From Pseudoblastomonas marina (GTDB taxonomy: Bacteria; Pseudomonadota; Alphaproteobacteria; Sphingomonadales; Sphingomonadaceae): a stretch of 64,000 nt of DNA. The position numbers and the translations under genes were made by a program. The stretch spans positions 248,001 to 312,000 of the forward strand of contig NZ_BMID01000001.1 in the NCBI RefSeq assembly GCF_014641655.1, in the 5' to 3' direction. Of the stretch, positions 9,145 through 17,351 are shown piece after piece (the first letter of the stretch is position 1; each line of letters begins with the position of its first letter). The notes under the pieces were generated by a model that was not told the origin of the DNA, did no database searches, and worked only from the letters and a program-made list of their open reading frames with translations.

Positions 9145-9384
9145 GCTCTTCGGGGAGGAGCCCTCAAGACCTTGATCCAGGGATCGGCAGCGTTTCGGCG
9201 GTGTGCGGGCGGATTCGGGCCTTCGGGATGCTCTTCGCAAGCGCCGGCTGGGGACAAGTTGCGGATAAGTTTCGCGGGTCTCCGGGGGTTGGGAATGGTA
9301 GGCTGCATGCCTGCCCGACGACTCGAACAGGACGGTCGAACAGGCGGTGCGGCAAGGCCCGCCGGAACAGGGAGCGGGCACGAA
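9144..9384 (+). other. Long nrdA leader region with a strong hairpin
   Basis: About 240 bp between the NrdR-like palindrome and the nrdA ATG. It opens with an 8-bp stem (GGCTCTTC with GAGGAGCC, one G-T pair, 3-nt loop, 9144-9162). The nrdA frame stays open through it from a GTG at 9142, so it could be an N-terminal extension, but the translation is Gly/Arg/Ala-rich and resembles no reductase domain. I saw no cobalamin riboswitch signature. A structured 5' leader is the favoured reading. Confidence 0.4.
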
Positions 9385-11439
9385 ATGGAATTCAGGAACG
9401 GGGACGAGCCGACGATGGACGAGCTGGACAATATGACCGACGACGCACCCACCGTCGAAAAGGCCGCGCCCAAGGCGAAGGCCAAGGATGCCGCCAAAGC
9501 AAAGGAAACGCCCGTGACCGCTACCAAGGAAGCCGCGCCCGAAGAGGCCGCGCTCCTCGCCGCCACCGACGCGATGGCCGAAGTGGCCAAGGCCGCGGCC
9601 GACGATCGCAACGATTCCAAGCGCGTCAATGCGCGCCGCTTCAACATCGTCACCGATCCCGCGCGCGACGAGAACCTGACCGAATTCGGCAAGGAAACGC
9701 TGACCGATCGCTACCTGCTGCCCGATGAGAGCTACCAGGACCTGTTCGCGCGCGTGGCCGATGCCTATGCCGACGACCAGGAGCACGCGCAGCGGCTCTA
9801 CGACTACATCTCGAACCTGTGGTTCATGCCCGCCACGCCGGTCCTGTCGAACGGCGGCACCGGGCGCGGCCTGCCGATCTCGTGCTATCTCAACTCGGTC
9901 GAGGACAGCCTCGAAGGCATCGTCGGCACCTGGAACGAGAACGTCTGGCTCGCCTCCAAGGGCGGCGGCATCGGCACCTACTGGGGCAATGTCCGCGGCA
10001 TCGGCGAGCCGGTCGGCCTCAACGGCAAGACTTCCGGCATCGTGCCGTTCGTGCGGGTGATGGATTCGCTCACGCTGGCGATCTCGCAGGGCTCGCTGCG
10101 GCGCGGCTCGGCGGCCTGCTACCTCGACGTCTCGCACCCGGAAATCGAGGAATTCCTCGAGATCCGCAAACCGGCGGGCGACTTCAACCGCAAGGCGCTG
10201 AACCTGCACCACGGCGTGTTGCTGACCGACGAGTTCATGGAAGCCGTCCGCGCGGGCTCCGAGTTCGAGCTCAAGTCGCCCAAGACCGGCGAAGTCCGCG
10301 CGACCGTCGATGCGCGTTCGCTGTTCCAGAAGCTGGTCGAAACCCGCCTCGCCACGGGCGAGCCCTACATCGTGTTCTCGGACACGGTGAACCGCATGAT
10401 GCCCAAGCATCACCGCGATCTGGGGCTCAAGGTCTCGACCTCGAACCTGTGCTCGGAAATTACCCTGCCGACCGGGATCGACCATCTCGGCAACGATCGC
10501 ACCGCGGTCTGCTGCCTGTCCTCGCTCAACCTGGAAAAATGGGACGAGTGGAACGGCGACAAGCAGTTCATCGAGGACGTGATGCGCATGCTCGACAACG
10601 TCCTGCAGGACTATATCGACCGCGCGCCCGACGAGATGCACCGCGCCAAGTATTCTGCGGAGCGCGAACGCAGCGTCGGCATGGGCGTGATGGGCTTCCA
10701 CTCCTATCTCCAGTCCAAAGGCATCGGTTTCGAAAGCGCGATGGCCAAGGCGATGAACATGAAGATGTTCCAGCACATCAGCGCCAAGGCGAACGAGGCC
10801 AGCATGATGCTCGCCAAGGAACGCGGGCCGTGCCCCGACGCGGAAGAAATGGGCGCGATGGAGCGCTTCAGCTGCAAGATGGCGATCGCGCCGACCGCGT
10901 CGATCTCGATCATCTGCGGCGGCACCAGCGCCTGCATCGAGCCGATCCCGGCCAACATCTACACCCACAAGACGCTTTCGGGCAGCTTCGTGGTCAAGAA
11001 CCCGTACCTCGAAAAGCTGCTCAAGAAGAAGAGCAAGGACACCAACAACGTCTGGAACTCGATCCTCCAGCACGAAGGCTCGGTCCAGCATCTCGACTTC
11101 CTCAGCCAGGAGGAGAAGGACGCCTACAAGACCAGCTTCGAGATCGACCAGCGCTGGCTGCTCGAATTCGCGGCCGATCGCGCGCCCTATATCGACCAGG
11201 CGCAGTCGCTGAACCTGTTCATCCCGGCCGACGTCGAGAAATGGGACCTGATGCAGCTGCACTTCCAGGCATGGGAGAAGGGCATCAAGTCGCTCTACTA
11301 CCTCCGCTCGAAGAGCGTGCAGCGCGCGGGCTTCGCCGGCGGCGTGGAAGCCGACAACACCAAGGACGCGACCAAGTTCGAACTGCAGGCCGGTGCCGGC
11401 GGGCAGACCGATTACGAGGAATGCCTCGCTTGCCAGTGA
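9385..11439 (+). CDS. nrdA: Ribonucleoside-diphosphate reductase, alpha subunit
   Basis: A 684-residue catalytic subunit reducing NDPs to dNDPs. The active-site set is present: redox Cys167 in L-P-I-S-C, the radical/catalytic N-L-C-S-E block (Asn354, Cys356, Glu358), Cys376 or Cys377 as the second redox partner, the paired tyrosines in S-L-Y-Y-L-R-S, and a C-terminal C-L-A-C redox shuttle. An N-terminal ~75-residue Lys/Ala-rich acidic segment precedes the fold; no ATP-cone is visible there. The ATG at 9385 has GGAG upstream; ATGs at 9415 and 9433 are alternatives. The beta subunit is 2.2 kb downstream. Confidence 0.93.
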   Translation: MEFRNGDEPTMDELDNMTDDAPTVEKAAPKAKAKDAAKAKETPVTATKEAAPEEAALLAATDAMAEVAKAAADDRNDSKRVNARRFNIVTDPARDENLTEFGKETLTDRYLLPDESYQDLFARVADAYADDQEHAQRLYDYISNLWFMPATPVLSNGGTGRGLPISCYLNSVEDSLEGIVGTWNENVWLASKGGGIGTYWGNVRGIGEPVGLNGKTSGIVPFVRVMDSLTLAISQGSLRRGSAACYLDVSHPEIEEFLEIRKPAGDFNRKALNLHHGVLLTDEFMEAVRAGSEFELKSPKTGEVRATVDARSLFQKLVETRLATGEPYIVFSDTVNRMMPKHHRDLGLKVSTSNLCSEITLPTGIDHLGNDRTAVCCLSSLNLEKWDEWNGDKQFIEDVMRMLDNVLQDYIDRAPDEMHRAKYSAERERSVGMGVMGFHSYLQSKGIGFESAMAKAMNMKMFQHISAKANEASMMLAKERGPCPDAEEMGAMERFSCKMAIAPTASISIICGGTSACIEPIPANIYTHKTLSGSFVVKNPYLEKLLKKKSKDTNNVWNSILQHEGSVQHLDFLSQEEKDAYKTSFEIDQRWLLEFAADRAPYIDQAQSLNLFIPADVEKWDLMQLHFQAWEKGIKSLYYLRSKSVQRAGFAGGVEADNTKDATKFELQAGAGGQTDYEECLACQ

Positions 11440-11452
11440 TCCTGCCCCGACG

Positions 11453-11788
11453 ATGAGCAACCCTGCTCAACCAGACGACAGCGCCCCGCCGACCATCCGG
11501 ATCGGTTGGGGCGCCGTCATTTTCATGATCCTCGCCGCGGTCGTGTGGCTGTTCGGCGTGTATGAATTCGACGCGCTGCTCGCGATCGACACGCAATGCG
11601 ATAACGAGCGCTATTACGGGCGCGGGGCGGAACTGGCCGAAATCCTGCGCTGCTCGCTCGAGGCGGGGCCGCGCGGCTGGTTCTACATCGCGTGGCTGGC
11701 GAGCTTTCCGTTCCTCACGGTCACCTGGCTCGAGCGCAAGCTGCGCAAGGCGATGCTCGCGCGGCGCAACGTCACCCCGCGTGACTGA
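11453..11788 (+). CDS. Small membrane protein, unknown
   Basis: A 111-residue protein with two membrane helices (about 20-37 and 76-92) flanking a short loop with two cysteines (T-Q-C-D and R-C-S-L). It starts 13 bp after nrdA and is probably co-transcribed with it. No family recognised. Confidence 0.65.
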   Translation: MSNPAQPDDSAPPTIRIGWGAVIFMILAAVVWLFGVYEFDALLAIDTQCDNERYYGRGAELAEILRCSLEAGPRGWFYIAWLASFPFLTVTWLERKLRKAMLARRNVTPRD

Positions 11789-11845
11789 ACGCGCTTGCGC
11801 ACGGGCGCACCCCTCCTACATTTGCAGACGGGAGGCCCCGCGACC

Positions 11846-12025
11846 ATGTATCTCGTCATCGCCATCGCCATTGTCGGCCTGCTCGCGCTCGGGTTGGTCG
11901 CGCACGGCGCGCGGATCCGGCGCATTCCCGAGCGCAGGGACCGCGCGGGGCGGTACTTCCTGCTGGGTGGCGCGCTGATGACCTTTTCCGCAGTGCTGCT
12001 CGTGCTCCAGCGTTCGGGGGCCTGA
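11846..12025 (+). CDS. Small two-helix membrane protein
   Basis: A 59-residue protein with two hydrophobic segments separated by a short Arg-rich loop (R-I-R-R-I-P-E-R-R-D-R). GGAGG lies 10 bases before the ATG. It sits between two other small membrane genes in the tail of the nrdA transcript. No family or function recognised. Confidence 0.6.
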   Translation: MYLVIAIAIVGLLALGLVAHGARIRRIPERRDRAGRYFLLGGALMTFSAVLLVLQRSGA

Positions 12026-12034
12026 GCCGCCGCC

Positions 12035-12238
12035 ATGCTCTGGCTGATCTTCTACGCGACCGGCTGCGCGCTTACCTTGTTCCTCGCCTATGCGATCGGG
12101 CTGGGCGCGGGGCGCCGGCGCCCCTTCTTCGGCTACGGCTTCGGGGTGGTGCTGCTCGCGCTGTCGATCTGGCTCGGCCTTCGCAGCGCCGAGATCGCGA
12201 GCCACATCTGGCCGGGCATTTTCGACTGGCCGTTCTGA
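12035..12238 (+). CDS. Small membrane protein, unknown
   Basis: A 67-residue hydrophobic protein with two membrane helices and an Arg-rich turn (G-R-R-R-P). It starts 9 bp after the previous stop and is the last gene before a double hairpin, so it likely closes the transcript that begins with nrdA. Confidence 0.6.
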   Translation: MLWLIFYATGCALTLFLAYAIGLGAGRRRPFFGYGFGVVLLALSIWLGLRSAEIASHIWPGIFDWPF

Positions 12239-12275
12239 ACGGTTCGCCCCGACCAGGGGCCCCGGACATACGAAA

Positions 12276-12302
12276 CCCGGCCTCGCGTCAGCGAGAGCCG
12301 GG
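12276..12302. terminator. Bidirectional hairpin between convergent genes
   Basis: CCCGGC-CTCGC with GCGAG-AGCCGGG forms a near-perfect 11-bp stem (one bulge) with a 4-nt loop. It stands between a plus-strand gene ending at 12238 and a minus-strand gene ending at 12352, as expected for a shared terminator. Confidence 0.65.
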
Positions 12303-12314
12303 CTCCTGTTGCTC

Positions 12315-12332
12315 CCGCTCCTCGCGGAGCGG
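12315..12332. terminator. Second hairpin between convergent genes
   Basis: A perfect 7-bp stem (CCGCTCC / GGAGCGG) with a TCGC tetraloop, 12 bp past the first hairpin. It probably reinforces termination from either side; no long T-run is present. Confidence 0.5.
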
Positions 12333-12351
12333 CAGAAACGCTTATGCTTGG

Positions 12352-12594
12352 TCAGGCGCTTTCGACGGCCTTGGTCCCGAGTCCTTCGGGCAGGCGCGTC
12401 CCTTCCTTCATGTAGACGCGGTTGTCGTCGACCTTCTCCACGTCGTCCATCGACAGGAAGTGGTGCATGTCGTCCTTGCTGTCCGACTTGGTCAGCTTGA
12501 TCTTGCCATCATCGACTTCGTCGACGGTGCCGAGATGCTGGCCCTTGCAGTCGGTGACTTCCATATGTTCCTTGATGCGAAACCGTTCGAGCAT
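12352..12594 (-). CDS. DUF2171 domain protein
   Basis: An 80-residue soluble protein of the DUF2171 type (PRC-barrel-like): I-K-E-H-M-E-V near the N-terminus, then G-x-x-L-G-T-V-D-E-V-D-D-G-K-I-K-L and a C-terminal D-D-N-R-V-Y-M segment. A longer frame exists upstream, but the ATG at 12594 with an AAGGA site marks where homology begins. Genes of this type are often found with stress genes; the function is unknown. Confidence 0.85.
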   Translation of the reverse strand: MLERFRIKEHMEVTDCKGQHLGTVDEVDDGKIKLTKSDSKDDMHHFLSMDDVEKVDDNRVYMKEGTRLPEGLGTKAVESA

Positions 12595-12724
12595 GATAAA
12601 ATCCTTTCCGTTGAGGTGTTTGTCTAAATAACGGCTGAACGGGCGGGGACGTTCCTCGACTCGTCGACGCTCGTGCACGGGTCGTTTTCTGTGAGGCCGA
12701 AGCCACGGGTCACGGACACGAAAA

Positions 12725-12751
12725 CGCCCCCTCCCGCGAAGGAAGGGGGCG
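12725..12751 (-). terminator. Intrinsic terminator of the acidic disordered-protein gene
   Basis: On the minus strand a perfect 8-bp stem (CGCCCCCT / AGGGGGCG) with an 11-nt loop is followed directly by TTTT, about 45 bp after the stop at 12797. This is a standard Rho-independent terminator. Confidence 0.8.
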
Positions 12752-12796
12752 CTCGATGGCCGCGGCGTCCACATACCGCGGCGGGGGAAGCTCCGG

Positions 12797-13408
12797 TCAG
12801 TCGTTGATGTCGCGGCTTTCACGGTCGAGCTGCGCCTGTTCGGGCGCGGCATCGTCGAGATCGTCGTCGGTGAGGTCGCCCTCGGCGGCATCGTCGACCA
12901 GCTGCTGGCGGACCTGCGCGTCTTCGGACGCCGAATCGTCCGATGCGTCTTCCGCCTTCGTCTGCGCGCTGCCGTAATCGGCCTGGCCGGTCTCGAACGC
13001 GCCGTCCTTGCGAGGCGACGGATCGGCGGGCGATTGCTTGGCTTGCTGCTGCGGCTGGCGCAGCTGGGTCTCGCCGCGATCGTTGTGCTCGGACCAGTCG
13101 TCGGACTGGTGCTGCTGCTGGATCAGCGGTTCGGACTGGTACTGCGCCGCGCCGCGATCGAGGTCGGAGGCTTCGAACCGCGCGTCGTTGTCGCGTGACT
13201 GCTCCTGCTGGAGGCCATCCTCGCCAACGTGGTCATCCTGTTTGCTCGGCGCCTGTTCGGGGTTGCGAATGGCGTCGTCGTCGAGCCGCTCGTGGGCACG
13301 GTCGAACTGTTCGGATTGGGTCGGCTTGTCGGCGAAGCGTTCGTCGCCCTTCTTCGGCTCGGCATTGCCATGGACGACGCGGCTGTCGGTGGGTTCGAGT
13401 TCGGACAT
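12797..13408 (-). CDS. Acidic, Gln/Asp-rich disordered protein
   Basis: A 203-residue protein almost devoid of hydrophobic clusters, very rich in Asp, Glu, Gln and Ser, with runs such as Q-Q-Q-H-Q and D-D-D-L-D-D. It should be natively unfolded and strongly acidic. The ATG at 13408 has GGAGAAAG at good spacing; the open frame further upstream lacks these features. It is divergent from nrdB. It could be a hydrophilin or desiccation/osmotic-stress protein; that is inference from composition only. Confidence 0.7.
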   Translation of the reverse strand: MSELEPTDSRVVHGNAEPKKGDERFADKPTQSEQFDRAHERLDDDAIRNPEQAPSKQDDHVGEDGLQQEQSRDNDARFEASDLDRGAAQYQSEPLIQQQHQSDDWSEHNDRGETQLRQPQQQAKQSPADPSPRKDGAFETGQADYGSAQTKAEDASDDSASEDAQVRQQLVDDAAEGDLTDDDLDDAAPEQAQLDRESRDIND

Positions 13409-13583
13409 TGGTCTTTCTCCATCGAGTTGGGATCTGCGTATCCCTGTGTTCACCCAACCGCGCGCGAGGGGGCGCGTTCCGGCGCTTTCGCCGTGCGGGA
13501 TTAACCATGCGACGAACCGTGCCGCAGCCGTGGACAGCCCTGTTGGCAACCCCAAATCGCCCGTTTCATTACCGGCGCCGAAT

Positions 13584-13597
13584 CACTATATCTGGAG
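13584..13597 (+). promoter_or_regulatory. Weak NrdR-like box upstream of nrdB
   Basis: CACTATATCTGGAG matches 11 of 14 NrdR consensus positions; the left half-site is perfect and the right half is degenerate. It lies 26 bp before the nrdB start. Its value comes from the better palindrome in front of nrdA. Confidence 0.35.
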
Positions 13598-13622
13598 GTC
13601 TGACACGCAAGGGGATCACAAC

Positions 13623-14690
13623 ATGTCGCTGCTCGAAGCCCGCAAGACCTACAAGCCGTTCGAATATCCGTGGGCTTACGACTTCTGGAAACGCCAGCAG
13701 CAGATCCACTGGATGCCCGAGGAAGTGCCGCTCGGCGAGGACTGCCGCGACTGGGCGCAGAAGCTCTCCGATCACGAGCGCAACCTGCTCACGCAGATCT
13801 TCCGCTTCTTCACCCAGGCCGATGTCGAGGTGCAGGATTGCTACCACGAGAAATACGGCCGCGTGTTCAAGCCGACCGAGATCAAGATGATGCTCGCCGC
13901 CTTCTCCAACATGGAGACGGTGCACATCGCGGCCTATTCGCACCTGCTCGACACGATCGGCATGCCCGAAAGCGAATACGGCATGTTCCTCGAATACGAG
14001 GAGATGAAGGACAAGCACGACTACCTGCAGGAATTCGGCGTCGACAATGACGAGGATATCGCCCGCACGCTGGCGATGTTCGGCGGCTTCACCGAAGGCC
14101 TCCAGCTGTTCGCCAGCTTCGCCATGCTGATGAACTTCCCGCGCTTCAACAAGATGAAGGGCATGGGCCAGATCGTCAGCTGGTCGGTGCGCGACGAGAG
14201 CCTCCACTGCGAAGGCATCACCCGCCTGTTCCACGCTTTCTGCAAGGAGCGCGACTGCCTCACCAAGTCGGTCAAGGAAGACATCCTCGACATGTGCCAG
14301 AAGACCGTGCGGCTCGAGGACGCGTTCATCGACCTCGCCTTCGAGGACGGCCCCGTTCCCGGGATGACGGCCAAGGAAATCAAGAAATACATCCGCTACA
14401 TCGCGGACTGGCGCCTGGGCCAGCTCGGCCTGCCGAGCATCTACATGGTCGAGGACCACCCGCTCCCCTGGCTCGCCCCGCTGCTCAACGGCGTCGAGCA
14501 CGCCAACTTCTTCGAAACCCGCGCCACCGAATATTCGAAGGGCGCGACCAAGGGGAACTGGCAGGACGTCTGGTCGAGCTTCGACAAGCGCCAGGGCGCC
14601 AAGGCGGCCAACGAGGAAGAAACCGCCGACGATGGTCCGGGGCTGTTCGAGGATGGTGCGAGCGAGAGTACGGGGGTCGCGGCCGAGTAG
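13623..14690 (+). CDS. nrdB: Ribonucleoside-diphosphate reductase, beta subunit
   Basis: A 355-residue radical-generating subunit. The di-iron ligands are Asp67, Glu98, His101, Glu158, Glu192 and His195, and Tyr105 sits in the radical position (E-T-V-H-x3-Y as in E. coli Glu115/His118/Tyr122). It is therefore a tyrosyl-radical class Ia protein rather than a class Ic Phe variant. The acidic C-terminal tail after ~325 should dock to NrdA. AAGGGGAT precedes the ATG. It has its own promoter region, separate from nrdA. Confidence 0.95.
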   Translation: MSLLEARKTYKPFEYPWAYDFWKRQQQIHWMPEEVPLGEDCRDWAQKLSDHERNLLTQIFRFFTQADVEVQDCYHEKYGRVFKPTEIKMMLAAFSNMETVHIAAYSHLLDTIGMPESEYGMFLEYEEMKDKHDYLQEFGVDNDEDIARTLAMFGGFTEGLQLFASFAMLMNFPRFNKMKGMGQIVSWSVRDESLHCEGITRLFHAFCKERDCLTKSVKEDILDMCQKTVRLEDAFIDLAFEDGPVPGMTAKEIKKYIRYIADWRLGQLGLPSIYMVEDHPLPWLAPLLNGVEHANFFETRATEYSKGATKGNWQDVWSSFDKRQGAKAANEEETADDGPGLFEDGASESTGVAAE

Positions 14691-14861
14691 GGCGCTATTT
14701 CTACACTTGGCAGTACGGTAGCGTGCGAGCCCTATCGCGGGCGGTAGAACTGGGGCTTCGGCCCGCCCGTGTCGGGTGCGGTGCAAGGTCGATGGACAGC
14801 GCGTTCCCCTCCCGCATGCCGGGGCGGCAGACGGCCAAAGGCCAGCGGCTAGGCCTCTTCC
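14691..14861. other. Convergent intergenic region with small hairpins
   Basis: 171 bp between the ends of nrdB and the next minus-strand gene. It contains GGGC-TTCG-GCCC within a larger GGGCGG/CGCCC pairing near 14738-14768 and a GGCC-AAA-GGCC repeat near 14834-14844. These may serve as terminators; there is no gene. Confidence 0.4.
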
Positions 14862-15401
14862 TCACAGATCCGCGGTGCAGCTCAGCCTGCCCAGTGTGCG
14901 CGCCGATCCGGCGGCGGAGAAATCGTATTCGAAGCCCAGCACGCTGACGGTGATCGTGCGCGCGCGCATCAGCAGGCGAAGCTGGGCGGGGGTGATCGAG
15001 CCGCCGGCATAATTCACGACCACCTCGTCGCCCGCGCCATTGTCGCGACGCGCGGCCGTGCCGCCGTAATAGCCGCGGTCGCTGGTGCGGAAGGTGAAGG
15101 GGCCATCGCTGGTCGTGCCGCTGACGGTCAGTTCGACGCCCTCATTCGGTTCGTCGCGGAAGCCGAGCGTCTGTTCCTTGATCCGCCAGTTGACGAAACT
15201 CATGATCCCGAACGCGAGATAGGGGTATATTCCGTCGAGCGCGTCGCAGCCTGCGATGAGCAGGTAGGCCTTGCCCGGTTGCTGCACGAAGGCCTCTTCG
15301 CTGGGATCGCTACCCGAATACCAGCTGGCCTCCTGCGCGGCGGCGGGGGGTGCGACCAAGGTCGCCGCAGCGGCGAGCCCGGCGGTGAAACGCGAAATCA
15401 T
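14862..15401 (-). CDS. Secreted hypothetical protein
   Basis: 179 residues with a signal peptide (M-I-S-R-F..., A-A-A-Q cleavage near 23). The mature protein is mixed alpha/beta with two cysteines (A-G-C-D and L-S-C-T) that may form a disulfide. A segment resembling bacterial periplasmic beta-sandwich proteins runs from about 85 to 170. No family recognised. Confidence 0.7.
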   Translation of the reverse strand: MISRFTAGLAAAATLVAPPAAAQEASWYSGSDPSEEAFVQQPGKAYLLIAGCDALDGIYPYLAFGIMSFVNWRIKEQTLGFRDEPNEGVELTVSGTTSDGPFTFRTSDRGYYGGTAARRDNGAGDEVVVNYAGGSITPAQLRLLMRARTITVSVLGFEYDFSAAGSARTLGRLSCTADL

Positions 15402-15682
15402 GGCAGTTTCCCTCTTTCGATCGTGGCGATTGCGGGAGAGGCTATGGCAGCCACCCGGAAATGACCACTGACGAACTCCGACAGGGCGGCGCGAACCGGG
15501 ACCCGCACCGCGACCGCGATTTTCCTACTTCGCGGCGATCCGATAGACCGGGGTCATGTCTCGACACGCCGCCTTGAGCCGATCGACAGAAACGATCCAA
15601 GGCAGCGTTTGGTGCGGAAAGATTTTGTCGCCAGAACAGTGGTCCAGGCGGTCCAAGGCGGGCTTTGGCGGCGACGAACCGT
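15402..15682. other. Intergenic region with a weak minus-strand ORF
   Basis: 281 bp with no confident gene. A minus-strand frame (15716 down to 15525, 63 codons from an ATG inside the nuclease gene) ends in a stretch that reads more like a protein than its surroundings (D-K-I-F-P-H-Q-T-L-P-W-I-V), but it has no clear ribosome site and no family resemblance. It could be a decayed 3' extension or chance. Confidence 0.3.
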
Positions 15683-16243
15683 TCAGCCGCACCAGCTGCG
15701 TCTGCCGCCACCCCATCGGTGCGCCAGCCCTTCGGCCACGAGCATCCCGCCGATGCTCTCCCCGCCGCGCGCCAGCACGCGCAGCTTGCGGCCGTAGCGG
15801 TCCGCGTCGCGGCCGTCGGGGTTGGGGCGCAGTTCGAACGGGGCCCCGTTGAGCAGCACGATCAGCCGCTCGGTCGCCTGCTGGCCGAGCCGCTCCTCGC
15901 GCGCGCAGCGGGGCTGCGAGATTTCGGGGGTGTCGATATCGGCGATGCGGATCTTGTCGCCCTCCAGCCAGATCGTGTCGCCATCGACCACGCAGGTGAT
16001 GCGCACCGGGCCGGCGCAGCGGGCGAAATGCTTGCGGACGGTGTCCGCCCCGCTGGCCTCGGGGCTCGCGGCGTCGGCGGGCGGAAACCCGCCGAGAAAC
16101 CAGACCGCGGTGAACGCCGCCAGCGGCAGCGCGAACAGGATCGGGCCGAGCCCGCGCGCGGCCTCGCGCCAGCCGGTCGCGGCGGCGTGGCGCGCGGGCG
16201 CTCGCCTGCGCCTGCCGGGGTCGAAGCGATGGATCGTGCCCAT
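15683..16243 (-). CDS. Membrane-anchored thermonuclease (SNase) family protein
   Basis: 186 residues: an Arg-rich cytoplasmic head, one membrane helix (about 33-50), then a staphylococcal-nuclease-like domain. Visible active-site elements are V-V-D-G-D-T (86-90), the R-I-A-D-I-D-T-P-E block with Arg99, a Glu pair near 116-117, and Arg152 in R-Y-G-R-K-L. The topology puts the nuclease in the periplasm, suggesting Ca2+-dependent degradation of external DNA or RNA. It ends R-R-S-W-C-G like many relatives, so it looks complete. Confidence 0.88.
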   Translation of the reverse strand: MGTIHRFDPGRRRRAPARHAAATGWREAARGLGPILFALPLAAFTAVWFLGGFPPADAASPEASGADTVRKHFARCAGPVRITCVVDGDTIWLEGDKIRIADIDTPEISQPRCAREERLGQQATERLIVLLNGAPFELRPNPDGRDADRYGRKLRVLARGGESIGGMLVAEGLAHRWGGGRRSWCG

Positions 16244-16387
16244 TGCGCAAACCTACTCGCGAGTGGTTAGCAAGCGGTTGCAATCCCCGCCGCCGCGGAG
16301 CGGCAGGCGTTCTCTCGCTGCTGTCGCGACGCCCGATCTTGCGCTATGTCCAAGGGGTTCAGGGTCGCATCGTCATGGGGGAATGAC

Positions 16388-16690
16388 ATGCGTTGGATAC
16401 GAATCCTGCCGATCGCGCTGGCGGGCCTTGCGCTCGCCGCGCCGGGTCCCGCGCCCGTCGCCAAGGGCGCTCCGGGCAAGTGCAAGCAACCGCACGCGCC
16501 GGTGTTCAAGCTGGAGAAACCGCGCAAGCCGAGCTGCGCGATCGGGGGCAGCTGCACGCGGCGGCAGCTGGAAGCCTATGACGACGAGGTGCGCGATTTC
16601 CGCCGCGCGCTGCACTTCTATGGCGAGGAGCTCGACCTCTATTACAAGCGCGCCAACAAATTCCTCGGCTGCATGAGCGAACTCGACTGA
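16388..16690 (+). CDS. Small secreted Cys-containing protein
   Basis: A 100-residue protein with a signal peptide (I-L-P-I-A-L-A-G-L-A-L-A-A) followed by a Pro/Lys-rich stretch and a helical C-terminal half. It has four cysteines after the signal (K-C-K, S-C-A, G-S-C-T, L-G-C-M), an even number suiting disulfides in the periplasm. The ATG at 16388 has a GGGGGAA site. No family recognised. Confidence 0.65.
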   Translation: MRWIRILPIALAGLALAAPGPAPVAKGAPGKCKQPHAPVFKLEKPRKPSCAIGGSCTRRQLEAYDDEVRDFRRALHFYGEELDLYYKRANKFLGCMSELD

Positions 16691-16709
16691 GAACGGAGGC
16701 GCGCGGGGC

Positions 16710-17351
16710 TCACCAGCCCCAGGCGGCCGGCGGGGGCGCGACCGGTTCGCTGGCGTCGAACTCGGCGCGGAACAGGCGGGTGGGATCGTTGCGACGGGTG
16801 AGCTGGTAGGCGAAGCGCGCGCCGCGCGTGTCCGCCGGATCGACCTCGATCCGCCAGACATTGGTGAGCGAGGCGCTGAGGCCTTCGCGTTCGAACAGCG
16901 CGATCGAGTATGCATCGACCGGGAAGTCCTGCACCCGCGCGGTGCCGGCCGACAGCGTGTCGCCGCCATACTGGGTGACCGCGTCCTCGCTGCCGTCCTC
17001 GTGGCGGTGATCGTGCTTCAATCGCAGGCCGTCGGCGGTGCGGGTGACGATCCAGGTGCGGCTGCGGTTCCAGCCGTCTTCCGCCTCGTCGTCCGCGACA
17101 TGGAAGGCGATCGCGATGCGCGTGTCCGAACATTCGGCCCAGTGCGCGATCATGCGCTTGTCGGCCCAGTCGGCATCGCGCTCGTCGGTACTGGCTAGTT
17201 CGCCTTCGTATGCATTCCCGCAATGGCTCGAGAGCGCGTCCCAGAACCGTTCCTGCGATAGCGGCAGCGGCTCGGTGCCCGGCAGCGTGGTGCAGCCAAC
17301 GAGGGCGAGAGGGGCGGCGAGCGCGGCGAAGCGGGGGGCGGTGCGTGTCAT
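16710..17351 (-). CDS. Predicted lipoprotein, unknown
   Basis: 213 residues with a lipobox L-V-G-C (Cys20). The mature part has a Cys pair (S-H-C-G and A-E-C-S), and a beta-rich core with W-I-V-T-R-T and F-A-Y-Q-L-T-R-R strands. Similar lipoproteins of this size occur in sphingomonads and are unnamed (recollection, not a search). It faces the plus-strand secreted gene end-to-end with about 19 bp between. Confidence 0.7.
   Translation of the reverse strand: MTRTAPRFAALAAPLALVGCTTLPGTEPLPLSQERFWDALSSHCGNAYEGELASTDERDADWADKRMIAHWAECSDTRIAIAFHVADDEAEDGWNRSRTWIVTRTADGLRLKHDHRHEDGSEDAVTQYGGDTLSAGTARVQDFPVDAYSIALFEREGLSASLTNVWRIEVDPADTRGARFAYQLTRRNDPTRLFRAEFDASEPVAPPPAAWGW

Noticed and set aside
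9144-9384. Cobalamin riboswitch before nrdA
   Set aside because: The B12-box (GCCACTG-type) sequence was not found and nrdA is class Ia, which does not need B12.
9133-11460. 775-codon minus-strand open frame over nrdA
   Set aside because: It is the antisense of nrdA; high GC creates long shadow frames. Its translation is Ala/Arg/Val-rich without motifs.
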